DNA of 64,000 bases from Rhodophyticola sp. CCM32. GTDB taxonomy: Bacteria > Pseudomonadota > Alphaproteobacteria > Rhodobacterales > Rhodobacteraceae. The stretch covers positions 2,790,001 through 2,854,000 of the forward strand of contig NZ_CP038492.1 in assembly GCF_004751985.1 (NCBI RefSeq), in the 5' to 3' direction. Within the stretch, counting starts at the first letter, position 1. Every line of letters begins with the position of its first letter. The notes under the pieces are model-generated. The model ran no database searches and had not been told where the DNA came from. It saw only the letters and a list, made by a program, of their open reading frames with translations. Shown in pieces: positions 35,879-45,361 of the stretch. Made by a program: the position numbers and the translations under genes.

Positions 35879-37048
35879 ATGTCATTTGACGAGATTATTG
35901 ATCGCCGCGGTTCTCATTGCGTGAAATGGGATATGATGGAGCAGCTTTACGGCGTCGATCCGCAAAACGGCATCGCGATGTGGGTTGCCGATATGGATTT
36001 CCGCCCGCCGGCCTGCATTCAGGAGGCGGTTAAGGCGGTCGTCGACCATGGCGTCTATGGCTATTTCGGGGATGACAGCAAATACCGCGCGGCGATCTGC
36101 TGGTGGATGGAAAACCGCCATGGCTGGACCGTCGAGCCCGACTGGATTTTCACCACCCATGGGCTGGTCAACGGCACCGCCATGTGCGTCGACACCTATA
36201 CCGAGCCGGGCGACGGCATCGTTCTGATGACCCCTGTCTACCACGCCTTTGCCAAGGTGATCCGCGCAGCAGACCGCAATGTGGTCGAATGTGAGATGGT
36301 CAATGCCGATGGCCGCTATGAGCTCGACATCGACGCCTGGGATGCGCAGATGACCGGCGCTGAGAAGATGCTGATCCTCTGTTCCCCGCATAATCCCGGT
36401 GGCCGGGTCTGGACCCGGGCCGAATTGCAGGCGCTGGCCGCTTTCGCCAAACGTCATGAGTTGCTGATCGTCTCGGATGAGATCCACCATGATCTGGTGA
36501 TGCCCGGGCATAAACATATCCCGATGGCGCAGATCGAAGGCATCACCGATCGGCTGATCATGATGACGGCCACCACCAAGACCTTCAATATCGCCGGGTC
36601 CCATGTGGGCAATGTGATCATCGAAGACCCAGACCTGCGCGCCCGGTTCGGGGCCCGGATGATGGCACTGGGCCTGTCGCCCAATTCCTTCGGCCTGTTC
36701 ATGGCCACGGCGGCCTATACGCCCGCAGGCGCCGAATGGGTGGATCAGCTTATCCCCTATCTGGCCGAAAACGCCCGGCTCTTTGACGAAGGCATCAACG
36801 GCATCCCCGGCTTGCGGTCGATGTCACTGGAAAGCACCTATCTGGCCTGGGTCGATTTTGCCGGCACCGGAATGGAGATGGAGGAATTCACCCGTCGCAC
36901 CGCCGAAGGTGCGGGCATCGCCGTCAATCACGGGCCGACATTCGGCAAAGGCGGCGCGGATTTCCTGCGCTTCAACATCGCAGCCCCGCGCGCGGTGATC
37001 GAGGATGCGGTGAGCCGGATGCAAAAAGCGTTTGGCGATTTGCAGTAG
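35879..37048 (+). CDS. MalY/PatB-type PLP-dependent C-S lyase or aminotransferase
   Basis: This 389-residue fold-type I PLP enzyme has VADMDFRPP at the start, then CSPHNPGGRVWTRAEL. SDEIHHDLV carries the PLP Asp and TATTKTFNIAGSHVGNV the Schiff-base Lys. It resembles MalY/PatB, which have cystathionine beta-lyase activity. It likely releases homocysteine or other thiols from sulfur amino acids. GGAGACATCAG precedes the ATG at 35879. It could instead be an aminotransferase; the family does not separate the two by motif. Confidence 0.87.
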   Translation: MSFDEIIDRRGSHCVKWDMMEQLYGVDPQNGIAMWVADMDFRPPACIQEAVKAVVDHGVYGYFGDDSKYRAAICWWMENRHGWTVEPDWIFTTHGLVNGTAMCVDTYTEPGDGIVLMTPVYHAFAKVIRAADRNVVECEMVNADGRYELDIDAWDAQMTGAEKMLILCSPHNPGGRVWTRAELQALAAFAKRHELLIVSDEIHHDLVMPGHKHIPMAQIEGITDRLIMMTATTKTFNIAGSHVGNVIIEDPDLRARFGARMMALGLSPNSFGLFMATAAYTPAGAEWVDQLIPYLAENARLFDEGINGIPGLRSMSLESTYLAWVDFAGTGMEMEEFTRRTAEGAGIAVNHGPTFGKGGADFLRFNIAAPRAVIEDAVSRMQKAFGDLQ

Positions 37049-37100
37049 CAGAGGCAATGGGCGCAGGTCTTCAAAGGCCTGGCAACAACAGGGGTGAGGC

Positions 37101-37907
37101 GTGAAACACACCGATGCGATAGACGCGATAACCGGTGCGTTACGGGACACCCCCGGCATAAAGGCGCTTTTTCTGAGCGGCAGCTACGGCACCGGGCTTG
37201 AGGACGCGTATAGCGATATTGATTTCGTCATGGTGGCGGCGGACGGCGCCAGTGACGATGTGGCAGGGCTGTGGCACAGGGCGGTCAGCAAAACGGGTGA
37301 GATCGTCTTGTGGTGGGATCGCACAGTCAGGCCAGTCCTGATCAATGCGATCACAGAGGACTGGCTGCGCATTGATCTTATGATCCTGAAGCCCGATCAG
37401 ATGGGTGGCCAAAAACAGGACAGCCTGAAACCCCTTTTCGACCACGACCGGATATACGACACTCTGCCAGAGGTCACGGCAAAACCCATCCCGACCCCTG
37501 CATATGCAAAATACCAGTTTGAAGAGTTCATCCGTATTCTGGGGCTGTTGCCTCTGGCTGTGGGCAGGAAAGAATATATCAACGGTGTGCTCGGCGTTTT
37601 CCACCTGCGCAATCTGCTGGTTGACCTTCTTATCGCCGAGACCGGTGTGCGCCACAGGGGTGGTGCCCTGCATCTGAACAGGTTGATCACCGAGGATCAG
37701 AAAGACATTCTGACCGCCCTGCCCCCACCCGTTGCAACCCGGGATCAGATGATCGCCGGGCATATGGCCTATGCGAAGGCTTACCTGCCCCGCGCCCGCA
37801 GGCTTGCAAAGCAATGGGGGGTAGATTGGCCGGAACGGTTTGAGGCCGCAACATGGAAGCAGCTTAACAACACGCTTTCGATTGAGAGACCCTACAATCC
37901 CGACTGA
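37101..37907 (+). CDS. Nucleotidyltransferase-fold protein (aminoglycoside adenylyltransferase-like)
   Basis: This 268-residue protein has the nucleotidyltransferase signature LSGSYGTGLEDAYSDIDFVM (Gly-Ser, then Asp-x-Asp). A third acidic position is likely in LRIDLMI. The rest (YQFEEFIRILGLLPLAVGR, LRNLLVDLLIAETGV) is helical and resembles the streptomycin/kanamycin adenylyltransferase superfamily without a close match that I recognise. The likely start is GTG at 37101, preceded by AGGGG. It might modify an antibiotic, a tRNA or a protein; I cannot tell. Confidence 0.75.
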   Translation: MKHTDAIDAITGALRDTPGIKALFLSGSYGTGLEDAYSDIDFVMVAADGASDDVAGLWHRAVSKTGEIVLWWDRTVRPVLINAITEDWLRIDLMILKPDQMGGQKQDSLKPLFDHDRIYDTLPEVTAKPIPTPAYAKYQFEEFIRILGLLPLAVGRKEYINGVLGVFHLRNLLVDLLIAETGVRHRGGALHLNRLITEDQKDILTALPPPVATRDQMIAGHMAYAKAYLPRARRLAKQWGVDWPERFEAATWKQLNNTLSIERPYNPD

Positions 37908-38050
37908 GGGCTGTTGGTGGTCTGCAGACCCGGCGAGGCCATGCCGCCGCCACCGTCCTGTGCCGCGGCGCAGCACTTGCGTATATGCACGCAATATCAT
38001 ACCCCCTCAGCCAACCGAAACGAAACATCCTTGCGCAGAAAGAACCGCTC

Positions 38051-39010
38051 ATGTCCTTCCGCCTGCAACCCCAGCCCGTCGCCCGCCCGAATCGCTGCCA
38101 GCTTTTCGGCCCCGGTTCCAACACCAAACTGTTTGAGAAAATGGCGGCCAGTGCGGCGGATGTGATCAATCTGGACCTGGAAGACAGCGTTGCCCCCACC
38201 GACAAGGCACAGGCAAGGGCACATGTCATTCGGGCGATTGGGGATGTGGATTGGGGCACCAAAACGCTCAGCGTGCGGATCAACGGGCTCGACACGCCCT
38301 ATTGGTATCGCGATGTGGTCGATATTCTGGAACAATCCGGTGATCGGCTCGATCAGATCATGATCCCGAAAGTGGGCTGTGCGGCAGATGTCTATGCGGT
38401 GGATGCGCTGGTCACGGCGATCGAGACCGCAAAGGGGCGCCCCAGACCCGTCAGCCTTGAGGTGATCATCGAAAGTGCCGCCGGGATCGCCCATGTGGAA
38501 GAGATCGCCGCCAGTTCCCCGCGCCTGCAGGCCATGTCCCTCGGGGCGGCCGATTTCGCTGCCTCCATGGGGATGCAGACCACCGGCATCGGTGGCACGC
38601 AGGAAAATTACTATATGCTCCATGGCGACACCCGCCATTACAGCGACCCCTGGCACTGGGCGCAGACCGCCATTGTCGCCGCCTGCCGCACCCATGGGGT
38701 GCTGCCCGTTGACGGCCCGTTTGGCGATTTCAGCGATGATGAGGGCTATAAGGCGCAGGCCCGCAGGTCCGCCACGCTTGGCATGGTGGGCAAATGGGCC
38801 ATCCACCCGAAACAGATCGCCCTGGCCAATGAGGTATTCACCCCGTCCGGGGACACCGTGGCGGAAGCCCGCGATATCCTAGCCGCCATGGAGACGGCCA
38901 AGAAGAATGGCGAAGGGGCGACGGTCTATAAGGGCCGCCTGGTTGATATCGCCTCGATCAAGCAGGCCGAGGTGATTGTCAGACAATCCGAGATGATCGC
39001 CGCAGGCTAG
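38051..39010 (+). CDS. mcl1: Malyl-CoA / beta-methylmalyl-CoA lyase (CitE-like)
   Basis: This 319-residue enzyme of the HpcH/CitE family has GPGSNTKLFEKMAASAADVI, NLDLEDSVAP (metal Asp), SLEVIIESAAGIAHVEEIA (metal Glu) and SLGAADFAASMGMQTTGIGG. In Rhodobacterales Mcl1 cleaves malyl-CoA and methylmalyl-CoA in the ethylmalonyl-CoA pathway for acetate assimilation. I use the ATG at 38051 (MSFRLQPQPVARPN). The stop TAG (39008-39010) sits exactly at the left end of the inverted-repeat element, whose insertion therefore touches the last codon. Confidence 0.9.
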   Translation: MSFRLQPQPVARPNRCQLFGPGSNTKLFEKMAASAADVINLDLEDSVAPTDKAQARAHVIRAIGDVDWGTKTLSVRINGLDTPYWYRDVVDILEQSGDRLDQIMIPKVGCAADVYAVDALVTAIETAKGRPRPVSLEVIIESAAGIAHVEEIAASSPRLQAMSLGAADFAASMGMQTTGIGGTQENYYMLHGDTRHYSDPWHWAQTAIVAACRTHGVLPVDGPFGDFSDDEGYKAQARRSATLGMVGKWAIHPKQIALANEVFTPSGDTVAEARDILAAMETAKKNGEGATVYKGRLVDIASIKQAEVIVRQSEMIAAG

Positions 39011-39377
39011 GGCCTGTTGACGTTCATCTTTGGTCACTGGCGCGAGACCCATTTTGCCGCTGGCGCGTTGAATTGAACGCAGCGATGTGGGTCATCGGAA
39101 GGGCAATTCGGCGATGTCAGAGGCAAAATGGGCCGCGGCCCGAAGGGAGTTCGCCAAAATTGCCCATTTCTGCGTTAAGATCGCTTGCATTATAGCGGTT
39201 TGCGTTTGATCTGAATCGAAAACCGCTGCCTCTCGCCTTCGGCTCGAACGCGGTTTTCGATTGGACTGCCTCATATAAAACGCAAAACGCTGTAGCGGGC
39301 TAGTTCTGCGCGATCTTGCCTGGAACTGAGCAATTTTGGACTGAAACCAGTGACCAAATATGAACGTCAACAGGCCC
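39010..39377. mobile_element. 368-bp MITE-like element with 31-bp terminal inverted repeats
   Basis: The ends are inverted copies. GGGCCTGTTGACGTTCA starts the left end at 39010, and its complement ends at 39377; 30 of 31 terminal positions match. TA flanks both sides (39008-39009 and 39378-39379), as expected of a TA target duplication. The inside is also palindromic. Arms near 39151-39184 and 39309-39342 are imperfect inverses, an inner pair runs from 39191 to 39296, and a perfect 12-bp hairpin (ATCGAAAACCGC, 39215-39226, with 39250-39261) sits at the centre. There is no transposase, so it would be moved in trans. It fills the gap between two convergent stop codons. Confidence 0.8.
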
Positions 39378-39380
39378 TAA

Positions 39381-40214
39381 TCATTTCAGCGGCACACAGA
39401 CATCGGTCAGCAGATCATCCTGCGCGGTGTCCTTCGGGTTGTTGAGATAGACCTCGATCGGCGGATGATCCCCGGTCTCTTCCCCGCTTTCCGGCAGCCA
39501 GACACCATACATGTGCTTATAGGCCGCCGACAGGCCGGAATAGGGGCCTTTGTAATGCATCACCGCATAACGCCCGCCGGGCAGATTGACCTCTTCCAGC
39601 GGGTCCGAAACCTCCAGCGTGCCCTCAACCACGATCCCGGCCAGACTGCGCAACTCTTCTGCGGCCACCGCATCGGGATCATCGAAATAGACACCGACCA
39701 TGCCCCGCGCCTGCGGCCAGAACCCGCGTGAGGTAAAGACGGCACTGACGCTTTCAAAGGCCTTTCCGATCTCGATATAGGGGCCCTTATGGGGTATCGC
39801 GGCCAAACGGCGGGCGGGTTGATCATTTATTTCAATGGGATACACAGGGTAATCTCCTCTATGGGCTGACAAAAGCGGTGGCGACAGCTCACCGCGGGTT
39901 CTGAACGCCCCGGGGCTCAGACCATGGGCCGCCTGAAAGACCCGGCTGAAACTGGGCAGGCTGGGATACCCCACATCACCGGCAATCTGTTTCAGCGGTC
40001 TGTCCGTCTGGACCAGCCACACCGCCGCCCGGTGCAATCGCACCCGGCGCACGGCCTGGGCACAGGTTTCCCCGGTCATTGCGCGAAACACACGGTGCCA
40101 GTGAAACCGGCTCATCGCGGCGATATCGGCCAGCCGGTCCAGCGACAGATCCCCCGCCGGGTTGTCATGGATATAGGCCACCACACGCAGCAACCGGTCT
40201 TCATAGCTTGCCAT
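39381..40214 (-). CDS. AraC-family regulator with GyrI-like effector domain
   Basis: This protein of about 277 residues has an N-terminal AraC DNA-binding domain (two helix-turn-helix units: LSLDRLADIAAMSRFHWHRV and PLKQIAGDVGYPSLPSFSRV). A GyrI-like/SOUL-type small-molecule domain follows (PARRLAAIPHKGPYIEIGK to EVYLNNPKDTAQDDLLTDV). This layout is shared with Rob- and BmrR-like sensors of toxic compounds. I use the ATG at 40214 because GGAGGGAAAGACC precedes it. It may control a nearby efflux or stress gene, but none is evident. Confidence 0.87.
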   Translation of the reverse strand: MASYEDRLLRVVAYIHDNPAGDLSLDRLADIAAMSRFHWHRVFRAMTGETCAQAVRRVRLHRAAVWLVQTDRPLKQIAGDVGYPSLPSFSRVFQAAHGLSPGAFRTRGELSPPLLSAHRGDYPVYPIEINDQPARRLAAIPHKGPYIEIGKAFESVSAVFTSRGFWPQARGMVGVYFDDPDAVAAEELRSLAGIVVEGTLEVSDPLEEVNLPGGRYAVMHYKGPYSGLSAAYKHMYGVWLPESGEETGDHPPIEVYLNNPKDTAQDDLLTDVCVPLK

Positions 40215-40340
40215 GGTCTTTCCCTCCGGGTCGTTCATGCCCTGTCATGCGCCCATCCGCATTCACAAATCTTGCCGAGTTGCATCCGCGCGCATCGAAG
40301 GTCATATAACCTGCCAAGCGGATCGCGTGGGAGCGTGTGA

Positions 40341-41300
40341 ATGAACTATCTCGACTTCGAAAAACCCCTGGCCGAAATCGAAGGCAAGGCGGAAGAGCTG
40401 CGCGCGATGGCCCGCAAGAATGAAGAGATGAATGTCGAGGATGAGGCAAAGGCGCTCGACAAGAAGGCCGCCGAGATGCTGGTCGATCTCTACAAGGATC
40501 TGACGCCCTGGCGCAAATGTCAGGTCGCGCGCCACCCGGACCGGCCCCATTGCAAGGACTATATCGAGGCGCTGTTTACCGAATACACGCCCCTCGCAGG
40601 TGACCGGAACTTTGCCGATGACCATGCGGTGATGGGCGGGCTGGCCCGGTTCAATGACACACCCGTGATGGTGATCGGCCATGAAAAGGGCCATGACACC
40701 AAAACCCGGATCGAACGCAATTTCGGCATGGCCCGGCCCGAAGGCTATCGCAAAGCCGTGCGGCTGATGGATCTGGCAGACCGGTTCGGCCTGCCGGTCA
40801 TCACCCTGGTCGACACCACCGGCGCCTATCCCGGCAAGGGCGCCGAGGAACGCGGCCAGTCCGAGGCGATTGCGCGCAGCACCGAAAAATGCCTGCAAAT
40901 CCGCGTGCCGCTGATCTCGATCATCATTGGTGAGGGCGGATCAGGCGGGGCTGTGGCCTTTGCAACGGCCGATAAGCTGGCGATGCTGGAACACGCGACC
41001 TATTCGGTCATTTCCCCCGAAGGCTGCGCCTCGATCCTGTGGAAGGACGCGGGCAAAATGCGCGAAGCGGCCGAGGCTCTGCGCCTGACCGCGCAGGATC
41101 TGAGCCGCCTTGGCGTGGCCGATCATATCATCAAGGAACCCATGGGCGGTGCGCAACGCGACCCGGAGGCGACAATTGCGGCTGTGGGCAAGGCGATCAC
41201 CGCATTGCTGGCGGATATGGACGGGCAGACCGGCAAAGCCCTGGTGAAGGCCCGGCGGAAGAAATATCTGGATATGGGGTCAAAGGGCTTGGCGGCGTAA
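40341..41300 (+). CDS. accA: Acetyl-CoA carboxylase carboxyltransferase subunit alpha
   Basis: This 319-residue subunit transfers the carboxyl group from biotin to acetyl-CoA, the first step of fatty acid synthesis. Diagnostic sequence includes [53 protein letters not shown] and [17 protein letters not shown]. The length is standard. It is alone on its strand here, as is common for accA. Confidence 0.96.
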   Translation: MNYLDFEKPLAEIEGKAEELRAMARKNEEMNVEDEAKALDKKAAEMLVDLYKDLTPWRKCQVARHPDRPHCKDYIEALFTEYTPLAGDRNFADDHAVMGGLARFNDTPVMVIGHEKGHDTKTRIERNFGMARPEGYRKAVRLMDLADRFGLPVITLVDTTGAYPGKGAEERGQSEAIARSTEKCLQIRVPLISIIIGEGGSGGAVAFATADKLAMLEHATYSVISPEGCASILWKDAGKMREAAEALRLTAQDLSRLGVADHIIKEPMGGAQRDPEATIAAVGKAITALLADMDGQTGKALVKARRKKYLDMGSKGLAA

Positions 41301-41327
41301 CCCGCGACAGGCGCAGCCAGGCCCCGT

Positions 41328-41927
41328 TCACCACATCCGCCCTTTCGCATATTCCGCATAGCCGCTGTCATAGCTGTCTGCGTCGAAATCGGCCTTCATT
41401 TCCTGCACAAACTGGCCTGCGGTCGGCAGGCCCTCACTGTCATCACGGCTCCACAGACCGGCGCGCATGATCGCCTTGGCGCATTGAAAATACATCTCTT
41501 CCACCACAATTGTGATCACCGTTTTCGGGTGTTTCCCGCGGTGTTCAAACTGTGTCGTCATGGCCGGATCGGCCGTCAGCTTTGCGGTGCCGTTCACGCG
41601 CACCACATTCATTGACCCGGGCACCATGAACATCAGGCTGACCCGGCCATCGCGGACGATATTGCGCAGGCTGTCGATCCGGTTATTGCCGCGCCAGTCG
41701 GGCAAAAGCAGGGTCTTGTCATCGGCAATCCGCACCACCGGACCATCATCGCCACGCGGGCTGCCATCGGTGCCCTCAGAGCCGACACTTGTCAGCACGC
41801 AGAAACGCGATGCCTCGATCCAGCGGCGATAAAGCGGGGTGATGCGGGCAACCACTTTGGTCAGCGAGGCGGGCGCCGGACTGTCATACAGCGCCTCCAA
41901 TGCGGCCATGTCTTCAATGAACTCCAT
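41328..41927 (-). CDS. Pyridoxamine 5'-phosphate oxidase-family FMN-binding protein
   Basis: This 199-residue split-barrel protein has FCVLTSVGSEGTDGSPRGDD, LLLPDWRGNNRIDSLRNIV and RVSLMFMVPGSMNVVRVNGT, as in FMN- or F420-type PPOX proteins. It is probably a flavin oxidoreductase of unknown substrate. The ATG at 41927 overlaps the plsC stop (TGATG); a TTG one codon upstream is less likely. It is the last gene of the ftsE-ftsX-plsC block. Confidence 0.82.
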   Translation of the reverse strand: MEFIEDMAALEALYDSPAPASLTKVVARITPLYRRWIEASRFCVLTSVGSEGTDGSPRGDDGPVVRIADDKTLLLPDWRGNNRIDSLRNIVRDGRVSLMFMVPGSMNVVRVNGTAKLTADPAMTTQFEHRGKHPKTVITIVVEEMYFQCAKAIMRAGLWSRDDSEGLPTAGQFVQEMKADFDADSYDSGYAEYAKGRMW

Positions 41928-42649
41928 CAATCCCTCCGAAACCCGGCCTCATCCAGCAACTTGTCCGAGGCGGTTTCCACCTCCGCCTCCAGCCGCGCCA
42001 GAAACGTCTCTTTCGGCAATCCCGGCATGATCGGCGGCAGGAACTCCACCACCGCGACCCCGGGTTGCCGGGTGATCCCGTGTTTCGGCCAGAAGAGCCC
42101 CACATTGGTCGCAACCGGCACGCAGGTCTGGCCCAACTGCTCATAAAGCGCGCCGGTGCCCACCTTATAGGGTTTGCTGACCCCCGGTGCCACGCGGGTG
42201 CCCTGGGGGTAGATGATCAGCTGACCACCCTGCTGTTTGCCGCCCCGCACATCCTCCAGCATCTTCTTTATCGCAGCGCCACGCTTGCCCCGGTCAACCG
42301 GGACACAGCCGATGCGCAAGGCGTATTGGCCCAGAATGGGCGCATATATCAGCAGCCGCTTCATGATGAATTTTCCGCGCGGGGTGGCGTTGTAGATCAC
42401 CAGAATATCAAGGAAGGACTGATGTTTCGCCGCCACCATCACCTCATCGGTGGGCGGTGTGCCCCTGATCTCGACCCGCAGCCCCACCATCCAGCCCATG
42501 GTCCAGAGCACCCAGCGGCAATAGGCGTGGCAGGCGGCATGGCCCCCCGTGGTGCTGACAAGCACCCAGGGCAGATAGACCAGACCGAACAGCGGCATCA
42601 CCAGATACATCTGCGCGATGAACAGAAGGGATCGCAGGCGCTGGATCAT
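41927..42649 (-). CDS. plsC: 1-acyl-sn-glycerol-3-phosphate acyltransferase
   Basis: This 240-residue membrane-associated enzyme makes phosphatidic acid. It has the acyltransferase motifs HQSFLD (the HX4D catalytic pair in AAKHQSFLDIL), the block CVPVDRGKRGAA and IIYPQGTRVAPGV. An N-terminal hydrophobic helix (FIAQMYLVMPLFGLVYLPWV) anchors it. I use the ATG at 42649, which overlaps the ftsX stop. Confidence 0.93.
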   Translation of the reverse strand: MIQRLRSLLFIAQMYLVMPLFGLVYLPWVLVSTTGGHAACHAYCRWVLWTMGWMVGLRVEIRGTPPTDEVMVAAKHQSFLDILVIYNATPRGKFIMKRLLIYAPILGQYALRIGCVPVDRGKRGAAIKKMLEDVRGGKQQGGQLIIYPQGTRVAPGVSKPYKVGTGALYEQLGQTCVPVATNVGLFWPKHGITRQPGVAVVEFLPPIMPGLPKETFLARLEAEVETASDKLLDEAGFRRD

Positions 42650-43548
42650 CTGAGCCCCCCGAGGGTGCGGAACGCGGCAATGCGCGTGGCCCAGAAGGCG
42701 GTGACAGCGGCAAGAAGCGGAACTGTCAGCGGCCAGAGCCAATGCAGCCCGGCAAAGCCAAGCCCGGTCAGAAACGCCTCTTCATCGCCGGCGCGGGGCA
42801 AAAGCGCCACCGCGATCATCCCGATCAATGTGCCCACAGCCGCGCCAATCAACGCCCGCAACGTGAAGCGGCGCACAAAGGCCCCGGCAATGTAATCATC
42901 CTGCGCACCGACCAGCCGCATCACCTTGATGACACTTTGGTTTGCCGCCAGAGCCGAACCTGCGGCCAGCGTGATCATCGCCGCGGTCGAGGCCAGAATC
43001 AGCCCGATGGCCACCCAGCCCAGAAGGCGCAACCGGTGCGCGGCCTGCACCAGCGGGCGGCGCCATCTGGTGTGATCATCCAGCACCGCGCCCGGGGCCT
43101 CGGCGGCCAGACGTTGCCGCAGGCCTTCGGCGTCATAGCCATCGGCGGTTTCCACCACCTCCACCAGACGCGGGATCGGCAGATCGGCCACCGGCAGGTC
43201 GGGGCCGAACCAGGGTTCCAGAAGCGCCCGCTGTTCTTCATCGGTCAGCGCGCGGGCATTATCGACCCCGGGGGTCTGTTCCAGCACGGTCAGAACCGCC
43301 CAGGTCTGCGCCTCCAGCTCGGCCACCGGGGCCGAAATGCGAATGGTCGAACTGCGCGCCAATGCGTCTGACCAGCGATCGGCCAGCCTCCCGGCAGCCA
43401 GCGACAGGGCCATGGCGAACACCGCCAGAAACGCCATTGCGGCGGCTGTGAACACCGTCAGACGGGCCGAATACCCGGTGGGCGGCACCACCCGATCTGC
43501 CTGCCGGTCGCCGCGCACAAACCCCAGAACGTGATCTGTGACGCTCAT
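42646..43548 (-). CDS. ftsX: Cell division protein FtsX
   Basis: This 300-residue protein has an N-terminal cytoplasmic part, one helix (VFTAAAMAFLAVFAMALSL), a periplasmic domain and three C-terminal helices (WVAIGLILASTAAMITLAAG onward). QSVIKVMRLVGAQDDYIAG is the FtsX coupling region. With FtsE it links the divisome to activation of cell wall hydrolases. The stop/start overlaps with ftsE (4 bases) and plsC show one operon. Confidence 0.92.
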   Translation of the reverse strand: MSVTDHVLGFVRGDRQADRVVPPTGYSARLTVFTAAAMAFLAVFAMALSLAAGRLADRWSDALARSSTIRISAPVAELEAQTWAVLTVLEQTPGVDNARALTDEEQRALLEPWFGPDLPVADLPIPRLVEVVETADGYDAEGLRQRLAAEAPGAVLDDHTRWRRPLVQAAHRLRLLGWVAIGLILASTAAMITLAAGSALAANQSVIKVMRLVGAQDDYIAGAFVRRFTLRALIGAAVGTLIGMIAVALLPRAGDEEAFLTGLGFAGLHWLWPLTVPLLAAVTAFWATRIAAFRTLGGLR

Positions 43549-44221
43549 AAATCCGCCCCCGCCAGTTGCAACCGCCCGCCACTGATGCGCAGCACCCGGG
43601 CCGAAACCTGCGCCTTGGCCGCGCGGATCAGCGACAGATCATGGGTGGCGATCAGCACGGTTTTTCCCATCTTGTTCAATTCCACCAGCAGGGTCAGCAG
43701 GCGCAGCGACATATCCCAGTCGATATTGCCGGTCGGTTCATCCGCCAGAATCACATCCGGGTCCATGATAACCGCGCGGGCCAGCGCCGCACGCTGACGT
43801 TCCCCCCGGAGAGTTCAGGCGGCAAAGCATGGGCGCGGGCGCGCAGCCCGACCCAGCCGATCAGTTCTTCCAGATTGGCAGTCTCATTCCCGGTTTGCCG
43901 GTTCGAGACGGTCAGCGGCAGCGAGATATTCTCTGACACCGGCAAATGATCCAGAAACTGACAGTCCTGATGCACAACCCCGATCCGTTGTCGGGCCATG
44001 GCGATATCATCGCGGGCCATATCCCTGGCCTCCTGGTCGAACAGCCTGACCGATCCGCCCGTTGGCAGAAGCTCTGCATAACAGAGTTTCAGAAAGGTGG
44101 TTTTGCCTGCCCCCGACGGCCCGGTCAGAAAATGAAATGATCCCGGGGCCAGACGCAGGCTGATATCGGACAGAAGCGGCTCTGTTCCATAGCCATATGC
44201 CGCCTCTTCCAGCTCAATCAC
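43545..44221 (-). CDS. ftsE: Cell division ATP-binding protein FtsE, frameshifted at a G6 run
   Basis: The first frame gives FHFLTGPSGAGKTTFLKLCY (Walker A) and GVVHQDCQFLDHLPVSENI, up to PPELSGG. It then turns into unrelated residues and stops at 43751. The conserved sequence ERQRAALARAVIMDPDVILA, DEPTGNIDWDMS and THDLSLIRAA continues in another frame. The break is at six C on the plus strand (43802-43807), where seven would restore LSGGERQRAALAR. The repaired product has about 225 residues, the FtsE length. The start is probably GTG at 44221 (MIELEEAAYGYG) behind AGGGGG. Because ftsX downstream is intact, an assembly error is likelier than a real knockout. Confidence 0.87.
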
Positions 44222-44388
44222 GATCACGACCCCCTGCAACCCAATGTGTCACTCATGCCCCACCGGGGCCGGGGATTCAATCGGGGGTGACACGCAAATG
44301 CTTGGAAACAATGTGCTTGGTTGTTAAGCGTTATCCCGGATACAAAAAATAAGCAGTGACGCACAGGCGAAACGGAAACGGGGTGACG

Positions 44389-45249
44389 ATGCGGCTGACA
44401 TGTCCGAATTGCAGCGCACGATACGAAGTCGATGATGACATGATCCCGGCCGAGGGGCGGGATGTGCAATGTTCGAACTGTTCCACAACCTGGTTTCAGC
44501 CCGGGTTGCGCAGCGCATCCGAAGCGATACCCGGTGCCAGCGCCGAGGATATTGCCCCGGATTATCACCCCTCCAACGGTGAAGAGCCCCCTTTGCAGGA
44601 GGACGGCCCGGCAGAAGACGGCACTCTGCCCGGGGAAGACAGCCAAACCGACGGGGAGAGCGCAGAACCGGCCGATGCCCCGTCCCGACGGGAGCTTGAC
44701 CCCTCGTTACGCGAATTGCTGCGCGAAGAAGCCGAACGTGAAGAACGCCTGCGTCGCAGTGCAACCGTCGAAACCCAGGAAGAAATGGCCCTGAACGAGG
44801 CCGACCCGCAGACAACGACCTCAAGGGCAGACCACCCTCTGAACGATGTGGATGAGAATTTCGACGATGAGGTTCTGGATGATATGATCCGGGCCACCGG
44901 CAGTTCCAAGTCCCGTCGGGACCTGCTGCCGGATATCGAGGAAATCAACTCGACATTGCGCGCCACGGGCGACCGCAGCGCCAATGAGCATGAAACCAGT
45001 GACGTGGAAACGCTGGATGAAGCGCCACGCCGCAGACGGGGCGCCCAGTTTGGTTTTGCGCTGATCTTCCTGATCACCGTCGGGATGGTTGTCATCTATT
45101 CCAATGCAGGCCAGATCGGGGACCGCCTGCCGCAATTGCGCCCGGCACTGCAAAGCTATGTGGCCCAGGTGAATGCAATACGGTTCTGGCTGGATGATGT
45201 GGCGCATGGTGTGCTGCAAGGCGAGGGTGACATAGCCGCCGGCGAGTAG
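44389..45249 (+). CDS. Zinc-ribbon (MJ0042-type) membrane protein
   Basis: This 286-residue protein starts with a zinc ribbon, MRLTCPNCSARYEVDDDMIP then DVQCSNCSTTWFQPG (two CxxC pairs). A long acidic disordered region of about 180 residues follows. One helix (GFALIFLITVGMVVIYSNAG) and a short C-terminal tail of about 45 residues complete it. Function is unknown; the gene sits opposite ftsE in many Rhodobacterales. I use the ATG at 44389. Confidence 0.82.
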   Translation: MRLTCPNCSARYEVDDDMIPAEGRDVQCSNCSTTWFQPGLRSASEAIPGASAEDIAPDYHPSNGEEPPLQEDGPAEDGTLPGEDSQTDGESAEPADAPSRRELDPSLRELLREEAEREERLRRSATVETQEEMALNEADPQTTTSRADHPLNDVDENFDDEVLDDMIRATGSSKSRRDLLPDIEEINSTLRATGDRSANEHETSDVETLDEAPRRRRGAQFGFALIFLITVGMVVIYSNAGQIGDRLPQLRPALQSYVAQVNAIRFWLDDVAHGVLQGEGDIAAGE

Positions 45250-45361
45250 CGAATGTGCGGCGCACCTGAATCCGCGCCTGTCAAAAGGCGCATTCAAGCC
45301 GAAAGATGAATGGCAACAGGTGCCGATGCCACAGGGCTGCAACCCCCGACAAGCTCCAGGA

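Noticed and set aside
40302..40898. 198-codon frame antisense to accA
   Set aside because: accA is unmistakable on the other strand and this frame has no family features.
41039..41470. 143-codon frame overlapping the accA end
   Set aside because: It lies mostly inside accA in another frame and has no support.
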